NCBI RefSeq assembly: GCF_963924675.1
Contig: NC_089230.1
Span: 71,663,223-71,727,222 of the forward strand
Origin: Phocoena phocoena
Lineage: Eukaryota; Chordata; Mammalia; Artiodactyla; Phocoenidae
DNA: 64,000 bases
Reading direction: 5' to 3'
The first letter of the stretch is position 1. The number at the start of each line of letters is the position of its first letter. The notes below the pieces were generated by a model. That model ran no database searches. It was not told the DNA's origin and was given only the letters and a program-made list of their open reading frames with translations. The position numbers were made by a program, and so were the translations under genes. Shown here piece after piece: positions 11,247 through 23,483 of the stretch.

Positions 11247-12075
11247 GTGCAGATTTCCTTTACAGGCTTGCTTGGTTGGCCAAAAAGGGCGTATGCGTTT
11301 TTTCCTGAATATATTCAGGAAAAATCGCATACGCCCTTTTTGGCCAAGTGCATCATTGTCGATGTTCTGCCTCTTTTCCTATGCTTTCAGGGCAATTCCA
11401 GTCTACCCCCTGCAATGGTTTTCCTGAAATTCTGCCCCGCTTTCAAGTCCCCTTCGCAGGCTTACTTCAATATATTTTTGGAGGAGAGCTGTCATTTTTA
11501 ACTCTGCAGGTTTGTGAATTACAGTGCCCCTGAGCTCCTTTCTTCAACTCGCTTTCTTGTGAGCTGGACACAAAACCAAAGGATTGCTTCAGGCCCTAAT
11601 CTGTTTTCAGCAGGGCTCGCTGAGCCTTTGTTTAATTCCTCTTCCTGGTGGGCAATGAGCGTTACATTTGCCGGTGCAGACACCTACAGCTAGTCTCTCA
11701 TTGGTTCTCCCTATTCCTGTTCATCTTGCACAGAAATGGCAAGCTGTGCCAAACAGGAGGTTAAAGGCACTGACTCTCCAAGCGGGGAGAGTGTTAGTAA
11801 AGCATCTGGAGTGGTGAACCCGAGGACCAGGATACGAAAACTGAGATGCATTTTAAATCGTTTCCCAATCACACGGTGGACGATACTCTGGGTTTCCCAT
11901 GCATGTTTTAGCTGCAGGAAGAATGCCTTGAACCTGGAGAGTTGGGACCCATGGAATGGGTACCATGCAGTATGACTTCAAAGGGTCTGCATTTGCTCAC
12001 CGAAACTCACCAGTGCTATCAGCCAGAAGTGTCCAGCCTTATGTCTCAACCAGCCTTGGGTGTAGATGTGGTAAA

Positions 12076-12092
12076 TCCCGGTTGCATCACAT
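12076..12092 (-). promoter_or_regulatory. CENP-B-box-like 17-mer (representative, monomer 7)
   Basis: tcccggttgcatcacat, read on the minus strand, matches the nine-base core of the CENP-B box at seven positions (CGGG and the middle A correctly spaced; TGTG in place of TTCG). The two mismatches are in the essential TTCG half, so binding is doubtful. The site is present in nearly every monomer. Confidence 0.25.
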
Positions 12093-12249
12093 GCCCTGAG
12101 TGAATTATTTAAGAATTGCTCTCTATTTCACTGTCTTTGTGTTTTGTTTTCGAAATTTATTTTGATAATGGGATTTATCGTATTTTCACTGCTGCATTTC
12201 CTCCACTGTACACACGCTTGATTCTCTTACGGAGACATATATATCCATG

Positions 12250-12455
12250 GGTTTTAAGATTCTTCCTAGTCAGGTATATTCCTAGGCGTTGAATATGTGG
12301 TGTTGAGTCCATTTCGTTGAGCAAGGAGTAGGTCTTGTCTATTACATATTTGGCTTATGGAATGTTATCTGTGCTAATTTCAGTCTCTGGTTTTATGCAG
12401 CACCCCAACGCACCTTTCCCCATAAGCAAGCACTAGTTGGTTTTCTAAATTTGAG
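12250..12455 (-). mobile_element. Possible second antisense L1 ORF2 tract (representative, monomer 7)
   Basis: The stretch from gtatattcctagg to gcactagttggttttct resembles, from memory, the antisense of a more 5' part of L1 ORF2 (reverse transcriptase region). The match is patchy and I could not align it, so this call is tentative. If right, the monomer joins two separate L1 pieces or a deleted L1. Confidence 0.45.
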
Positions 12456-12499
12456 ACCCTGTTCTGTTTTGTAATTCAGTTCATGTGTAGTCAAGTTTA

Positions 12500-13012
12500 C
12501 ATTCCGTGTATTAGTGATATCTTATGATGTTTCTTTTTCTGTGTGACGTAGTTCACGTAGAATCACCGTACCTGCATCCACTCACTATGCCGCTACGGGC
12601 CTGATGACACAGATTTCATTGCTGAGTGATATTGCATTGTACGTACGTGCCACAACTTCTTTATCCATTTTTTGCTTTCTGGGATATTTACCTGATACTG
12701 TAGACGAGCTTCTTGTGAACACAGGCGTCCCAAATATTGGGGAGGCTGTCTGTTTTTGATTTTAATTTCCGTAAGCTATAGGACCATAAGTGGAAGTGCC
12801 ATAGGCTGTGTTGCTTTGTTTCTTACGTGTTTCAGGACACACCATACACTTCTCCAGGGTGGCTGCTGGCAATTTACATCCTGCCAATCAGCATAACAAG
12901 GCTCCCTGTTCTCCATATCCTGTCCTACTTTTCTGGATTTTACACTTTTTTCAGATGGCCCTTTTGCCTGGGGGGGCAGTGAGATTTCATTGTAGTGCAG
13001 ATTTCCTTTACA
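12500..13012 (-). mobile_element. Antisense L1 ORF2/3'UTR relic in the monomer (representative, monomer 7)
   Basis: On the minus strand this segment matches the sense L1 at about 638-810. The complement of 12615-12668 reads atggataaagaag, tgtggcac, acaatg and actcagc in the same order and spacing as 638-688, and the complement of 12500-12600 follows 690-810. Upstream ORF2 sequence continues to about 13012 (for example the tract 12849-12925). The segment is present in all monomers, ending at the phase motif. It shows that this third of the monomer descends from an L1 in reverse orientation. Confidence 0.88.
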
Positions 13013-13023
13013 GGCTTGCTTGG

Positions 13024-13095
13024 TTGGCCAAAAAGGGCGTATGCGTTTTTTCCTGAATATATTCAGGAAAAAACGCATACGCCCTTTTTGGCCAA
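13024..13095. mobile_element. 72-bp perfect palindrome, mariner-MITE-like (representative, monomer 8)
   Basis: Both 36-bp arms are exact reverse complements around a central cctgaatatattcagg; the outer ends are ttggccaaaaag and ctttttggccaa. The same block lies at offsets 29-100 of every complete monomer. By eye it is perfect in monomers 6, 8, 9, 11, 18, 20-26 and 30-32; others have one to a few mismatches. The outer arm ttggttggccaaaaag is identical, as I remember it, to the ends of a short mariner-derived hairpin element common in ruminants and whales. The inner arm differs, so this is an old relative or an analogue. No transposase is present. Confidence 0.7.
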
Positions 13096-13990
13096 GTGCA
13101 TCATTGTCGACGTTGTGCCTCTTTTCCTATGCTTTCAGGGCAATTCCAGTCTACCCCCTGCAATCGTTTTCCTGAAATTCAGCCCCGCTTTCAAGTCCCC
13201 TTCGCAGGCTTACTTCAATATATTTTTGGAGGATAGCTGTCATTTATAACTCTGCAGGTTTGTGAAGTACAGTGCCCCTGAGCTCCTTTCTTCAACTCGC
13301 TTTCTTGTGAGCTGGGCACAAAACCGCAGGATTGCTTCAGGCCCTAATCTGTTTCCAGCAGGGCACACTGAGCCTTTGTTTAATTCCTCTTCCTGGTGGG
13401 CAATGAGCGTTACATTTGCCCGTGCAGACACCTACAGCTAGTCTCTCATTGGTTCTCCCTATTCCTGTTCATCTTGCACAGAAATGGCAAGCTGTGCCAA
13501 ACAGGAGGTTAAAGGCACTGACTCTCCAAGCGGGGAGAGTGTTAGTAAAGCATCTGGAATGGTGAACCCGAGGACCAGGATACGAAAACTGAGATGCATT
13601 TTAAATCGTTTCCCAATCACACGGTGGACGATACTCTGGGTTTCCCATGCATGTTTTAGCTGGAGGAACAATGCCTTGAACCTGGAGAGTTGGGACCCAT
13701 GGAATGGGTACCATGCAGTATGACTTCAAAGGGTCTGCATTTGCTCACCGAAACTCACCAATGCTATCAGCCTGAAGTGTCCAGCCTTATGTCTCAACAT
13801 GCTCTGGGTGTAGATGTGGTCAATCCCGGTTGCATCACATGCCCTGAGTGAATTATTTAAGAATTGCTCTCTATTTCACTGTCTTTGTGTTTTGTTTTCG
13901 AAATTTATTTTGATAATGGGATTTATCGGATTTTCACTGCTATATTTCCGCCGCTGTACACACGCTTGATTCTCTCACAGAGACATATAT
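13096..13990. other. Unrecognised part of the monomer (representative, monomer 8)
   Basis: About 900 bp between the palindrome and the L1-like tracts. I recognise no gene or element. It has a short hairpin (ctctcc-aagc-ggggagag near 13520), a broken inverted repeat gtgcccctgagctc / gagctgggcac near 13272-13319, and an inverted CCAAT motif (cattgg near 13447). It is conserved among monomers to the same degree as the rest. Confidence 0.6.
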
Positions 13991-14742
13991 ATCCATGGGT
14001 TTTAAGATTCTTCCTAGTCAGGTATATTCCTAGGCGTTGAATATGTGGTGTTGAGTCCATTTCGTTGAGCAAGGAGTAGGTCTTGTCTATTACATATTTG
14101 GCTTATGGAATGTTATCTGTGCTAATTTCAGTCTCTGGTTTTATGCAGCACCCCAACGCACCTTTCCCCATAAGCAAGCACTAGTTGGTTTTCTAAATTT
14201 GAGACCCTGTTCTTTTTTGTAATTCAGTTCATGTGTAGTGAAGTTTACATTCCGTGTATTAGTGATATCTTATGATGTTTCTTTTTCTGTGTGACGTAGT
14301 TCACGTAGAATCACCGTACCTGCATCCACTTACTATGCCGCTACGGGCCTGATGACACAGATTTCATTGCTGAGTGATATTGCATTGCACGTACGTGCCA
14401 CAACTTCTTTATCCATATTTTGCTTTCTGGGATATTTACCTGATACTGTAGACGAGCTTCTTGTGAACACAGCCGTCCCAAATATTGGGGTGGCTGTCTG
14501 TTTTTGATTTTAATTTCCGTAAGCTATAGGACCATAAGTGGAAGTGCCATAGGCTGTGTTGCTTTGTTTCTTACGTGTTTCAGGAAACACCATACACTTC
14601 TCCAGGGTGGCTGCTGGCAATTTACATCCTGCCAATCAGCATAACAAGGCTCCCTGTTCTCCATATCCTGTCCTACCTTTCTGGATTTTACACTTTTTTC
14701 AGATGGCCCTTTTGCCCGGGGGGGCAGTGAGATTTCATTATA

Positions 14743-16491
14743 GTGCAGATTTCCTTTACAGGCTTGCTTGGTTGGCCAAAAAGGGCGTATGCGTTTTTTC
14801 CTGAATATATTCAGGAAAAAACGCATACGCCCTTTTTGGCCAAGTGCATCATTGTCGACGTTGTGCCTCTTTTCCTATGCTTTCAGGGCAATTCCAGTCT
14901 ACCCCCTGCAATCGTTTTCCTGAAATTCAGCCCCGCTTTCAAGTCCCCTTCGCAGGCTTACTTCAATATATTTTTGGAGGATAGCTGTCATTTATAACTC
15001 TGCAGGTTTGTGAATTACAGTGCCCCTGAGCTCCTTTCTTCAACTCGCTTTCTTGTGAGCTGGGCACAAAACCGCATGATTGCTTCAGGCCCTAATCTGT
15101 TTCCAGCAGGGCACACTGAGCCTTTGTTTAATTCCTCTTCCTGGTGGGCAATGAGTGTTACATTTGCCCGTTCAGACACCTACAGCTAGTCTCTCATTGG
15201 TTCTCCCTATTCCTGTTCATCTTGCACAGAAATGGCAAGCTGTGCCAAACAGGAGGTTAAAGGCACTGACTCTCCAAGCGGGGAGAGTGTTAGTAAAGCA
15301 TCTGGAATGGTGAACCCGAGGACCAGGATACGAAAACTGAGATGCATTTTAAATCGTTTCCCAATCACACGGTGGACGATACTCTGGGTTTCCCATGCAT
15401 GTTTTAGCTGGAGGAAGAATGACTTGAACCTGGAGAGTTGGGACCCATGGAATGGGTACCATGCAGTATGACTTCAAAGGGTCTGCATTTGCTCACCGAA
15501 ACTCACCAGTGCTATCAGCCAGAAGTGTCCAGCCTTATGTCTCAACCAGCTCTGGGTGTAGATGTGGTCAATCCCGGTTGCATCACATGCCCTGAGTGAA
15601 TTATTTAAGAATTGCTCTCTATTTCACTGTCTTTGTGTTTTGTTTTCGAAATTTATTTTGATAATGGGATTTATCGGATTTTCACTGCTGCCTTTCGGTC
15701 GCTGTACACACGCTTGATTCTCTTATGGAGACATATATATCCATGGGTTTTAAGATTCTTCCTAGTCAGGTATATTCCTAGGCGTTGAATATGTGGTGTT
15801 GGGTCCATTTCGTTGAGCAAGGAGTAGGTCTTGTCTATTACATATTTGGCTTATGGAAAGTTATCTGTGCTAATTTCAGTCTCTGGTTTTATGCAGCACC
15901 CCAAGGCACCTTTCCCCATAAGCAAGCACTAGTTGGTTTTCTAAATTTGAGACCCTGTTCTTTTTTGTAATTCAGTTCATGTGTAGTCAAGTTTACATTC
16001 CGTGTATTAGTGATATCTTATGATGTTTCTTTTTCTGTGTGACGTAGTTCACGTAGAATCACCGTACCTGCATCCACTCACTATGCCGCTACGGGCCTGA
16101 TGACACAGATTTCATTGCTGAGTGATATTGCATTGTACGTACGTGCCACAACTTCTTTATCCATTTTTTGCTTTCTGGGATATTTACCTAATACTGTAGA
16201 CGAGCTTCTTGTGAACACAGGCGTCCCAAATATTGGGGTGGCTGTCTGTTTTTGATTTTAATTTCCGTAAGCTATAGGACCATAAGTGGAAGTGCCATAG
16301 GCTGTGTTGCTTTGTTTCTTACGTGTTTCAGGAAACACCATACACTTCTCCAGGGTGGCTGCTGGCAATTTACATCCTGCCAATCAGCATTACAAGGCTC
16401 CCCGTTCTCCATATCCTGTCCTACCTTTCTGGATTTTACACTTTTTTCAGATGGCCCTTTTGCCCGGGGGGGGCAGTGAGATTTCATTGTA
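14743..16491. repeat. Monomer 9 (twin of 18)
   Basis: Shares gcatgattgcttc, gcccgttcagacacc and gcctttcggtcgctg with monomer 18, nine periods away. Perfect palindrome. Confidence 0.9.
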
Positions 16492-18239
16492 GTGCAGATT
16501 TCCTTTACAGGCTTGCTTGGTTGGCCAAAAAGGGCGTATGCGTTTTTTTCCTGAATATATTCAGGAAAAAACGCATACGCACTTTTTGGCCAAGTGCATC
16601 ATTGTCGACGTTGTGCCTCTTTTCCTATGCTTTCAGGGCAATTCCAGTCTACCCCCTGCAATCGTTTTCCTGAAATTCAGCCCCGCTTTCAAGTCCCCTT
16701 CGCAGGCTTACTTCAATATATTTTTGTAGGATAGCTGTCATTTATAACTCTGCAGGTTTGTGAAGTACAGTGCCCCTGAGCTCCTTTCTTCAACTCGCTT
16801 TCTTGTGAGCTGGGCACAAAACCGCAGGATTGATTAGGCCCTAATCTGTTTCCAACAGGTCACACTGAGCCTTTGTTTAATTCCTCTTCCTGATGGGCAA
16901 TGAGCATTACATTTGCCCGTGCAGACACCTACAGCTAGTCTCTCATTGGTTTTCCCTATTCCTGTTCATCTTGCACAGAAATGGCAAGCTGTGCCAAACA
17001 GGAGGTTAAAGGCACTGACTCTCCAAGCGGGGAGAGTGTTAGTAAAGCATCTGGAATGGTGAACCCGAGGACCAGGATACGAAAACTGAGATGCATTTTA
17101 AATCGTTTCCCAATCACACGGTGGACAATACTCTGGGTTTCCCATGCATGTTTTAGCTGGAGGAAGAATGCCTTGAACCTGGAGAGTTGGGACCCATGGA
17201 ATGGGTACCATGCAGTATGACTTCAAAGGGTCTGCATTTGCTCACCGAAACTCACCAGTGCTATCAGCCAGAAGTGTCCAGCCTTATGTCTCAACCAGCT
17301 CTGGGTGTAGATGTGGTCAATCCCGGTTGCATCACATGCCCTGAGTGAATTATTTAAGAATTGCTCTCTATTTCACTGTCTTTGTGTTTTGTTTTCGAAA
17401 TTTATTTTGATAATGGGATTTATCGGATTTTCACTGCTGCATTTCCGCCGCTGTACACACGCTTGATTCTCTTACGGAGACATATATATCCATGGGTTTT
17501 AAGATTCTTCCTAGTCAGGTATATTCCTAGGCGTTGAATATGTGGTGTTGAGTCCATTTCGTTGAGCAAGGAGTAGGTCTTTTCTATTACATATTTGGCT
17601 TATGGAATGTTATCTGTGCTAATTTCAGTCTCTGGTTTTATGCAGCACCCCAACGCACCTTTCCCCATAAGCAAGCACTAGTTGGTTTTCTAAATTTGAG
17701 ACCCTGTTCTGTTTTGTAATTCAGTTCATGTGTAGTCAAGTTTACATTCCCTGTATTAGTGATATCTTATGATGTTTCTATTTCTGTGTGACGTAGTTCA
17801 CGTAGAATCACCGTACCTGCATCCACTTACTATGCCGCTACGAGCCTGATGACACAGATTTCATTGCTGAGTGATATTGCATTGCACGTACGTGCCACAA
17901 CTTCTTTATCCATTTTTTGCATTCTGGGATATTTACCTGATACTGTAGACGAGCTTCTTGTGAACACAGCCGTCCCAAATATTGGGGTGGCTGTCTGTTT
18001 TTGATTTTAATTTCCGTAAGCTATAGGACCATAAGTGGATGTGCCATAGGCTGTGATGCTTTGTTTCTTACGTGTTTCAGGAAACACCATACACTTCTTC
18101 AGGGTGGCCGCTGGCAATTTACATCCTGCCAATCAGCATAACAAGGCTCCCTGTTCTCCATATCCTGTCCTACCTTTCTGGATTTTACACTTTTTTCAGA
18201 TGGCCCTTTTGCCCGGGGGGGCAGTGAGATTTCATTGTA
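16492..18239. repeat. Monomer 10
   Basis: Type B. Carries the gattgattaggccc and ccaacaggtcac haplotype also in 16, 31 and 35. The palindrome has one extra T on the left and cgcac on the right. Confidence 0.9.
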
Positions 18240-19987
18240 GTGCAGATTTCCTTTACAGGCTTGCTTGGTTGGCCAAAAAGGGCGTATGCGTTTTTTCCTG
18301 AATATATTCAGGAAAAAACGCATACGCCCTTTTTGGCCAAGTGCATCATTGTCGACGTTGTGCCTCTTTTCCTATGCTTTCAGGGCAATTCCAGTCTACC
18401 CCCTGCAATCGTTTTCCTGAAATTCTGCCCCGCTTTCAAGTCCCCTTCGCAGGCTTACTTCAATATATTTTTGGAGGATAGCTGTCATTTATAACTCTGC
18501 AGGTTTGTGAAGTACAGTGCCCCTGAGCTCCTTTCTTCAACTCGCTTTCTTGTGAGCTGGGCACAAAACCGCAGGATTGCTTCAGGCCCTAATCTGTTTC
18601 CAGCAGGGCACACTGAGCCTTTGTTTAATTCCTCTTCCTGGTGGGCAATGAGCGTTACATTTGCCCGTGCAGACACCTACAGCTAGTCTCTCATTGGTTC
18701 TCCCTATTCCTGTTCATCTTGCACAGAAATGGCAAGCTGTGCCAAACAGGAGGTTAAAGGCACTGACTCTCCAAGCGGGGAGAGTGTTAGTAAAGCATCT
18801 GGAATGGTGAACCCGAGGACCAGGATACGAAAACTGAGATGCATTTTAAATCGTTTCCCAATCACACGGTGGACGATACTCTGGGTTTCCCATGCATGTT
18901 TTAGCTGGAGGAAGAATGCCTTGAACCTGGAGAGTTGGGACCCATGGAATGGGTACCATGCAGTATGACTTCAAAGGGTCTGCATTTGCTCACCGAAACT
19001 CACCAGTGCTATCAGCCTGAAGTGTCCAGCCTTATGTCTCAACCTGCTCTGGGTGTAGATGTGGTCAATCCCGGTTGCATCACATGCCCTGAGTGAATTA
19101 TTTAAGAATTGCTCTCTATTTCACTGTCTTTGTGTTTTGTTTTCAAAATTTATTTTGATAATGGGATTTATCGGATTTTCACTGCTGTATTTCCGCCGCT
19201 GTACACACGCTTGATTCTCTCACGGAGACATATATATCCATGGGTTTTAAGATTCTTCCTAGTCAGGTATATTCCTAGGCGTTGAATATGTGGTGTTGAG
19301 TCCATTTCTTTGAGCAAGGAGTAGGTCTTGTCTATTACATATTTGGCTTATGGAATGTTATCTGTGCTAATTTCAGTCTCTGGTTTTATGCAGCACCCCA
19401 ACGCAGCTTTCCCCATAAGCAAGCACTAGTTGGTTTTCTAAATTTGAGACCCTGTTCTTTTTTGTAATTCAGTTCATGTGTAGTGAAGTTTACATTCCGT
19501 GTATTAGTGATATCTTATGATGTTTCTTTTTCTGTGTGACGTAGTTCACGTAGAATCACCGTACCTGCATCCACTTACTATGCCGCTACGGGCCTGATGA
19601 CACAGATTTCATTGCTGAGTGATATTGCATTGCACGTACGTGCCACAACTTCTTTATCCATATTTTGCTTTCTGGGATATTTACCTGATACTGTAGACGA
19701 GCTTCTTGTGAACACAGCCGTCCCAAATATTGGGGTGGCTGTCTGTTTTTGATTTTAATTTCCGTAAGCTATAGGACCATAAGTGGAAGTGCCATAGGCT
19801 GTGTTGCTTTGTTTCTTACGTGTTTCAGGAAATACCATACACTTCTTCAGGGTGGCTGCTGGCAATTTACATCCTGCCAATCAGCATAACAAGGCTCCCT
19901 GTTCTCCATATCCTGTCCTACCTTTCTGGATTTTACACTTTTTTCAGATGGCCCTTTTGCCCGGGGGGGCAGTGAGATTTCATTTTA
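18240..19987. repeat. Monomer 11
   Basis: Type B' and nearly identical to monomer 12. Perfect palindrome. Private gtttcaaaattt near 19140 and tttctttgagc near 19306. Confidence 0.9.
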
Positions 19988-21736
19988 GTGCAGATTTCCT
20001 TTACAGGCTTGCTTGGTTGGCCAAAAAGGGCGTATGCGTTTTTTCCTGAATATATTCAGGAAAAAACGCATACGCCCTTTTTAGCCAAGTGCATCATTGT
20101 CGACGTTGTGCCTCTTTTCCTATGCTTTCAGGGCAAATCCAGTCTACCCCCTGCAATCGTTTTCCTGAAATTCAGCCCCGCTTTCAAGTCCCCTTCGCAG
20201 GCTTACTTCAATATATTTTTGGAGGATAGCTGTCATTTATAACTCTGCAGGTTTGTGAAGTACAGTGCCCCTGAGCTCCTTTCTTCAACTCGCTTTCTTG
20301 TGAGCTGGGCACAAAACCGCAGGATTGCTTCAGGCCCTAATCTGTTTCCAGCAGGGCACACTGAGCCTTTTTTTAATTCCTCTTCCTGGTGGGCAATGAG
20401 CGTTACATTTGCCCGTGCAGACACCTACAGCTAGTCTCTCATTGGTTCTCCCTATTCCTGTTCATCTTGCACAGAAATGGCAAGCTGTGCCAAACAGGAG
20501 GTTAAAGGCACTGACTCTCCAAGCGGGGAGAGTGTTAGTAAAGCATCTGGAATGGTGAACCCGAGGACCAGGATACGAAAACTGAGATGCATTTTAAATC
20601 GTTTCCCAATCACACGGTGGACGATACTCTGGGTTTCCCATGCATGTTTTAGCTGGAGGAAGAATGCCTTGAACCTGGAGAGTTGGGACCCATGGAATGG
20701 GTACCATGCAGTATGACTTCAAAGGGTCTGCATTTGCTCACCGAAACTCACCAGTGCTATCAGCCTGAAGTGTCCAGCCTTATGTCTCAACCTGCTCTGG
20801 GTGTAGATGTGGTCAATCCCGGTTGCATCACATGCCCTGAGTGAATTATTTAAGAATTGCTCTCTATTTCACTGTCTTTGTGTTTTGTTTTTGAAATTTA
20901 TTTTGATAATGGGATTTATCGGATTTTCACTGCTGTATTTCCGCCGCTGTACACACGCTTGATTCTCTCACGGAGACATATATATCCATGGGTTTTAAGA
21001 TTCTTCCTAGTCAGGTATATTCCTAGGCGTTGAATATGTGGTGTTGAGTCCATTTCGTTGAGCAAGGAGTAGGTCTTGTCTATTACATATTTGGCTTATG
21101 GAATGTTATCTGTGCTAATTTCAGTCTCTGGTTTTATGCAGCACCCCAACGCACCTTTCCCCATAAGCAAGCACTAGTTGCTTTTCTAAATTTGAGACCC
21201 TGTTCTTTTTTGTAATTCAGTTCATGTGTAGTGAAGTTTACATTCCGTGTATTAGTGATATCTTATGATGTTTCTTTTTCTGTGTGACGTAGTTCACGTA
21301 GAATCACCGTACCTGCATCCACTTACTATGCCGCTACGGGCATGATGACACAGATTTCATTGCTGAGTGATATTGCATTGCACGTACGTGCCACAACTTC
21401 TTTATCCATATTTTGCTTTCTGGGATATTTACCTGATACTGTAGACGAGCTTCTTGTGAACACAGCCGTCCCAAATATTGGGGTGGCTGTCTGTTTTTGA
21501 TTTTAATTTCCGTAAGCTATAGGACCATAAGTGGAAGTGCCATAGGCTGTGTTGCTTTGTTTCTTACGTGTTTCAGGAAACACCATACACTTCTTCAGGG
21601 TGGCTGCTGGCAATTTACATCCTGCCAATCAGCATAACAAGGCTCCCTATTCTCCATATCCTGTCCTACCTTTCTGGATTTTACACTTTTTTCAGATGGC
21701 CCTTTTGCCCGGGGGGGGCAGTGAGATTTCATTGTA
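19988..21736. repeat. Monomer 12
   Basis: Type B', nearly identical to 11. The palindrome edge reads tttttagcc. Private ggcaaatcc near 20133 and an extended T run in ctttttttaattcc near 20368. Confidence 0.9.
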
Positions 21737-23483
21737 GTGCAGATTTCCTTTACAGGTTTGCTTGGTTGGCCAAAAAGGGCGTATGCGTTTTTTCCTGAAT
21801 ATATTCAGGAAAAAACGCATACACCCTTTTTAGCCAAGTGCATCATTGTCGACGTTGTGCCTCTTTTCCTATGCTTTCAGGGCAATTCCAGTCTACCCCC
21901 TGCAATCGTTTTCCTGAAATTCAGCCCCGCTTTCAAGTCCCCTTCGCAGGCTTACTTCAATATATTTTTGGAGGATAGCTGTCATTTATAACTCTGCAGG
22001 TTTGTGAAGTACAGTGCCCCTGAGCTCCTTTCTTCAACTCGCTTTCTTGTGAGCTGGGCACAAAACCGCAGGATTGCTTCAGGCCCTAATCTGTTTCCAG
22101 CAGGGCACACTGAGCCTTTGTTTAATTCCTCTTCCTGGTGGGCAATGAGCGTTACATTTGCCCGTGCAGACACCTACAGCTAGTCTCTCATTTGTTCTCC
22201 CTATTCCTGTTCATCTTGCACAGAAATGGCAAGCTGTGCGAAACAGGAGGTTAAAGGCACTGACTCTCCAAGCGGGGAGAGTGTTAGTAAAGCATCTGGA
22301 ATGGTGAACCCGAGGACCAGGATACGAAAACTGAGATGCATTTTAAATCGTTTCCCAATCACACGGTGGACGATACTCTGGGTTTCCCATGCATGTTTTA
22401 GCTGGAGGAAGAATGCCTTGAACCTGGAGAGTTGGGACCCATGGAATGGGTACCATGCAGTATGACTTCAAAGGGTCTGCATTTGCTCACCGAAACTCAC
22501 CAGTGCTATCAGCCAGAAGTGTCCAGCCTTATGTCTCAACCAGCTCTGGGTGTAGATGTGGTCAATCCCGGTTGCATCACATGCCCTGAGTGAATTAGTT
22601 AAGAATTGCTCTCTATTTCACTGTCTTTGTGTTTTGTTTTCGAAATTTATTTTGATAATGGGATTTATCGGATTTTCACTGCTGCATTTCCGCCGCTGTA
22701 CACACGCTTGATTCTCTTACGGAGACATATATATCCATGGGTTTTAAGATTCTTCCTAGTCAGGTATATTCCTAGGCATTGAATATGTGGTGTTGGGTCC
22801 ATTTCGTTGAGCAAGGAGTAGGTTTGTCTATTACATATTTGGCTTATGGAATGTTATCTGTGCTAATTTCAGTCTCTGGTTTTATGCAGCACCCCAACGC
22901 ACCTTTCCCCATAAGCAAGCACTAGCTGGTTTTCTAAATTTGAGACCCTGTTCTGTTTTGTAATTCAGTTCATGTGTAGTCAAGTTTACATTCCGTGTAT
23001 TAGTGATATCTTATGATGTTTCTTTTTCTGTGTGACGTAGTTCACGTAGAATCACCGTACCTGCATCCACTCACTATGCCGCTACGGGCCTGATGACACA
23101 GATTTCATTGCTGAGTTATATTGCATTGTACGTACGTGCCACAACTTCTTTATCCATTTTTTGCTTTCTGGGATATTTACCTGATACTGTAGACGAGCTT
23201 CTTGTGAACACAGCCGTCCCAAATATTGGGGTGGCTGTCTGTTTTTGATTTTAATTTCCGTAAGGTATAGGACCATAAGTGGAAGTGCCATAGGCTGTGT
23301 TGCTTTGTTTCTTACGTGTTTCAGGAAACACCATACACTTCTCTAGGGTGGCTGCTGGCAATTTACATCCTGCCAATCAGCATAACAAGGCTCCCTGTTC
23401 TCCATATCCTGTCCTACCTTTCTGGATTTTACACTTTTTTCAGATGGCCCTTTTGCCCGGGGGGGCAGTGAGATTTCATTGTA
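21737..23483. repeat. Monomer 13
   Basis: Type B. The right palindrome arm reads acaccctttttagcc. Private gtgcgaaacagg near 22237 and gagttatattg near 23114; one base is lost in gtaggtttgtc near 22818. Confidence 0.9.

Larger units (their letters stand above)
11247..12994. repeat. Monomer 7
   Basis: Has aaaaatcgc in the right palindrome arm, gcatttcctccactg near 12195, and the gaaatggcaagc variant typical of interior copies. Confidence 0.9.
12995..14742. repeat. Monomer 8
   Basis: Perfect palindrome. Type B' (atttccgccgctg with ctctcacag; tgtagtgaagttt), related to monomers 11 and 12. Private change aacatgctctggg near 13796. Confidence 0.9.

Noticed and set aside
11736..11975. 79-codon frames starting at gaaatggcaagc in many monomers
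   Set aside because: The ATG results from a single T-to-G variant of the satellite; no recognisable domain. Persistence is explained by homogenisation.
12230..12250. TATA-like gacatatatatccatggg as a promoter
   Set aside because: An AT-rich motif repeated in every monomer without other promoter elements or a downstream gene; no basis for a promoter call.
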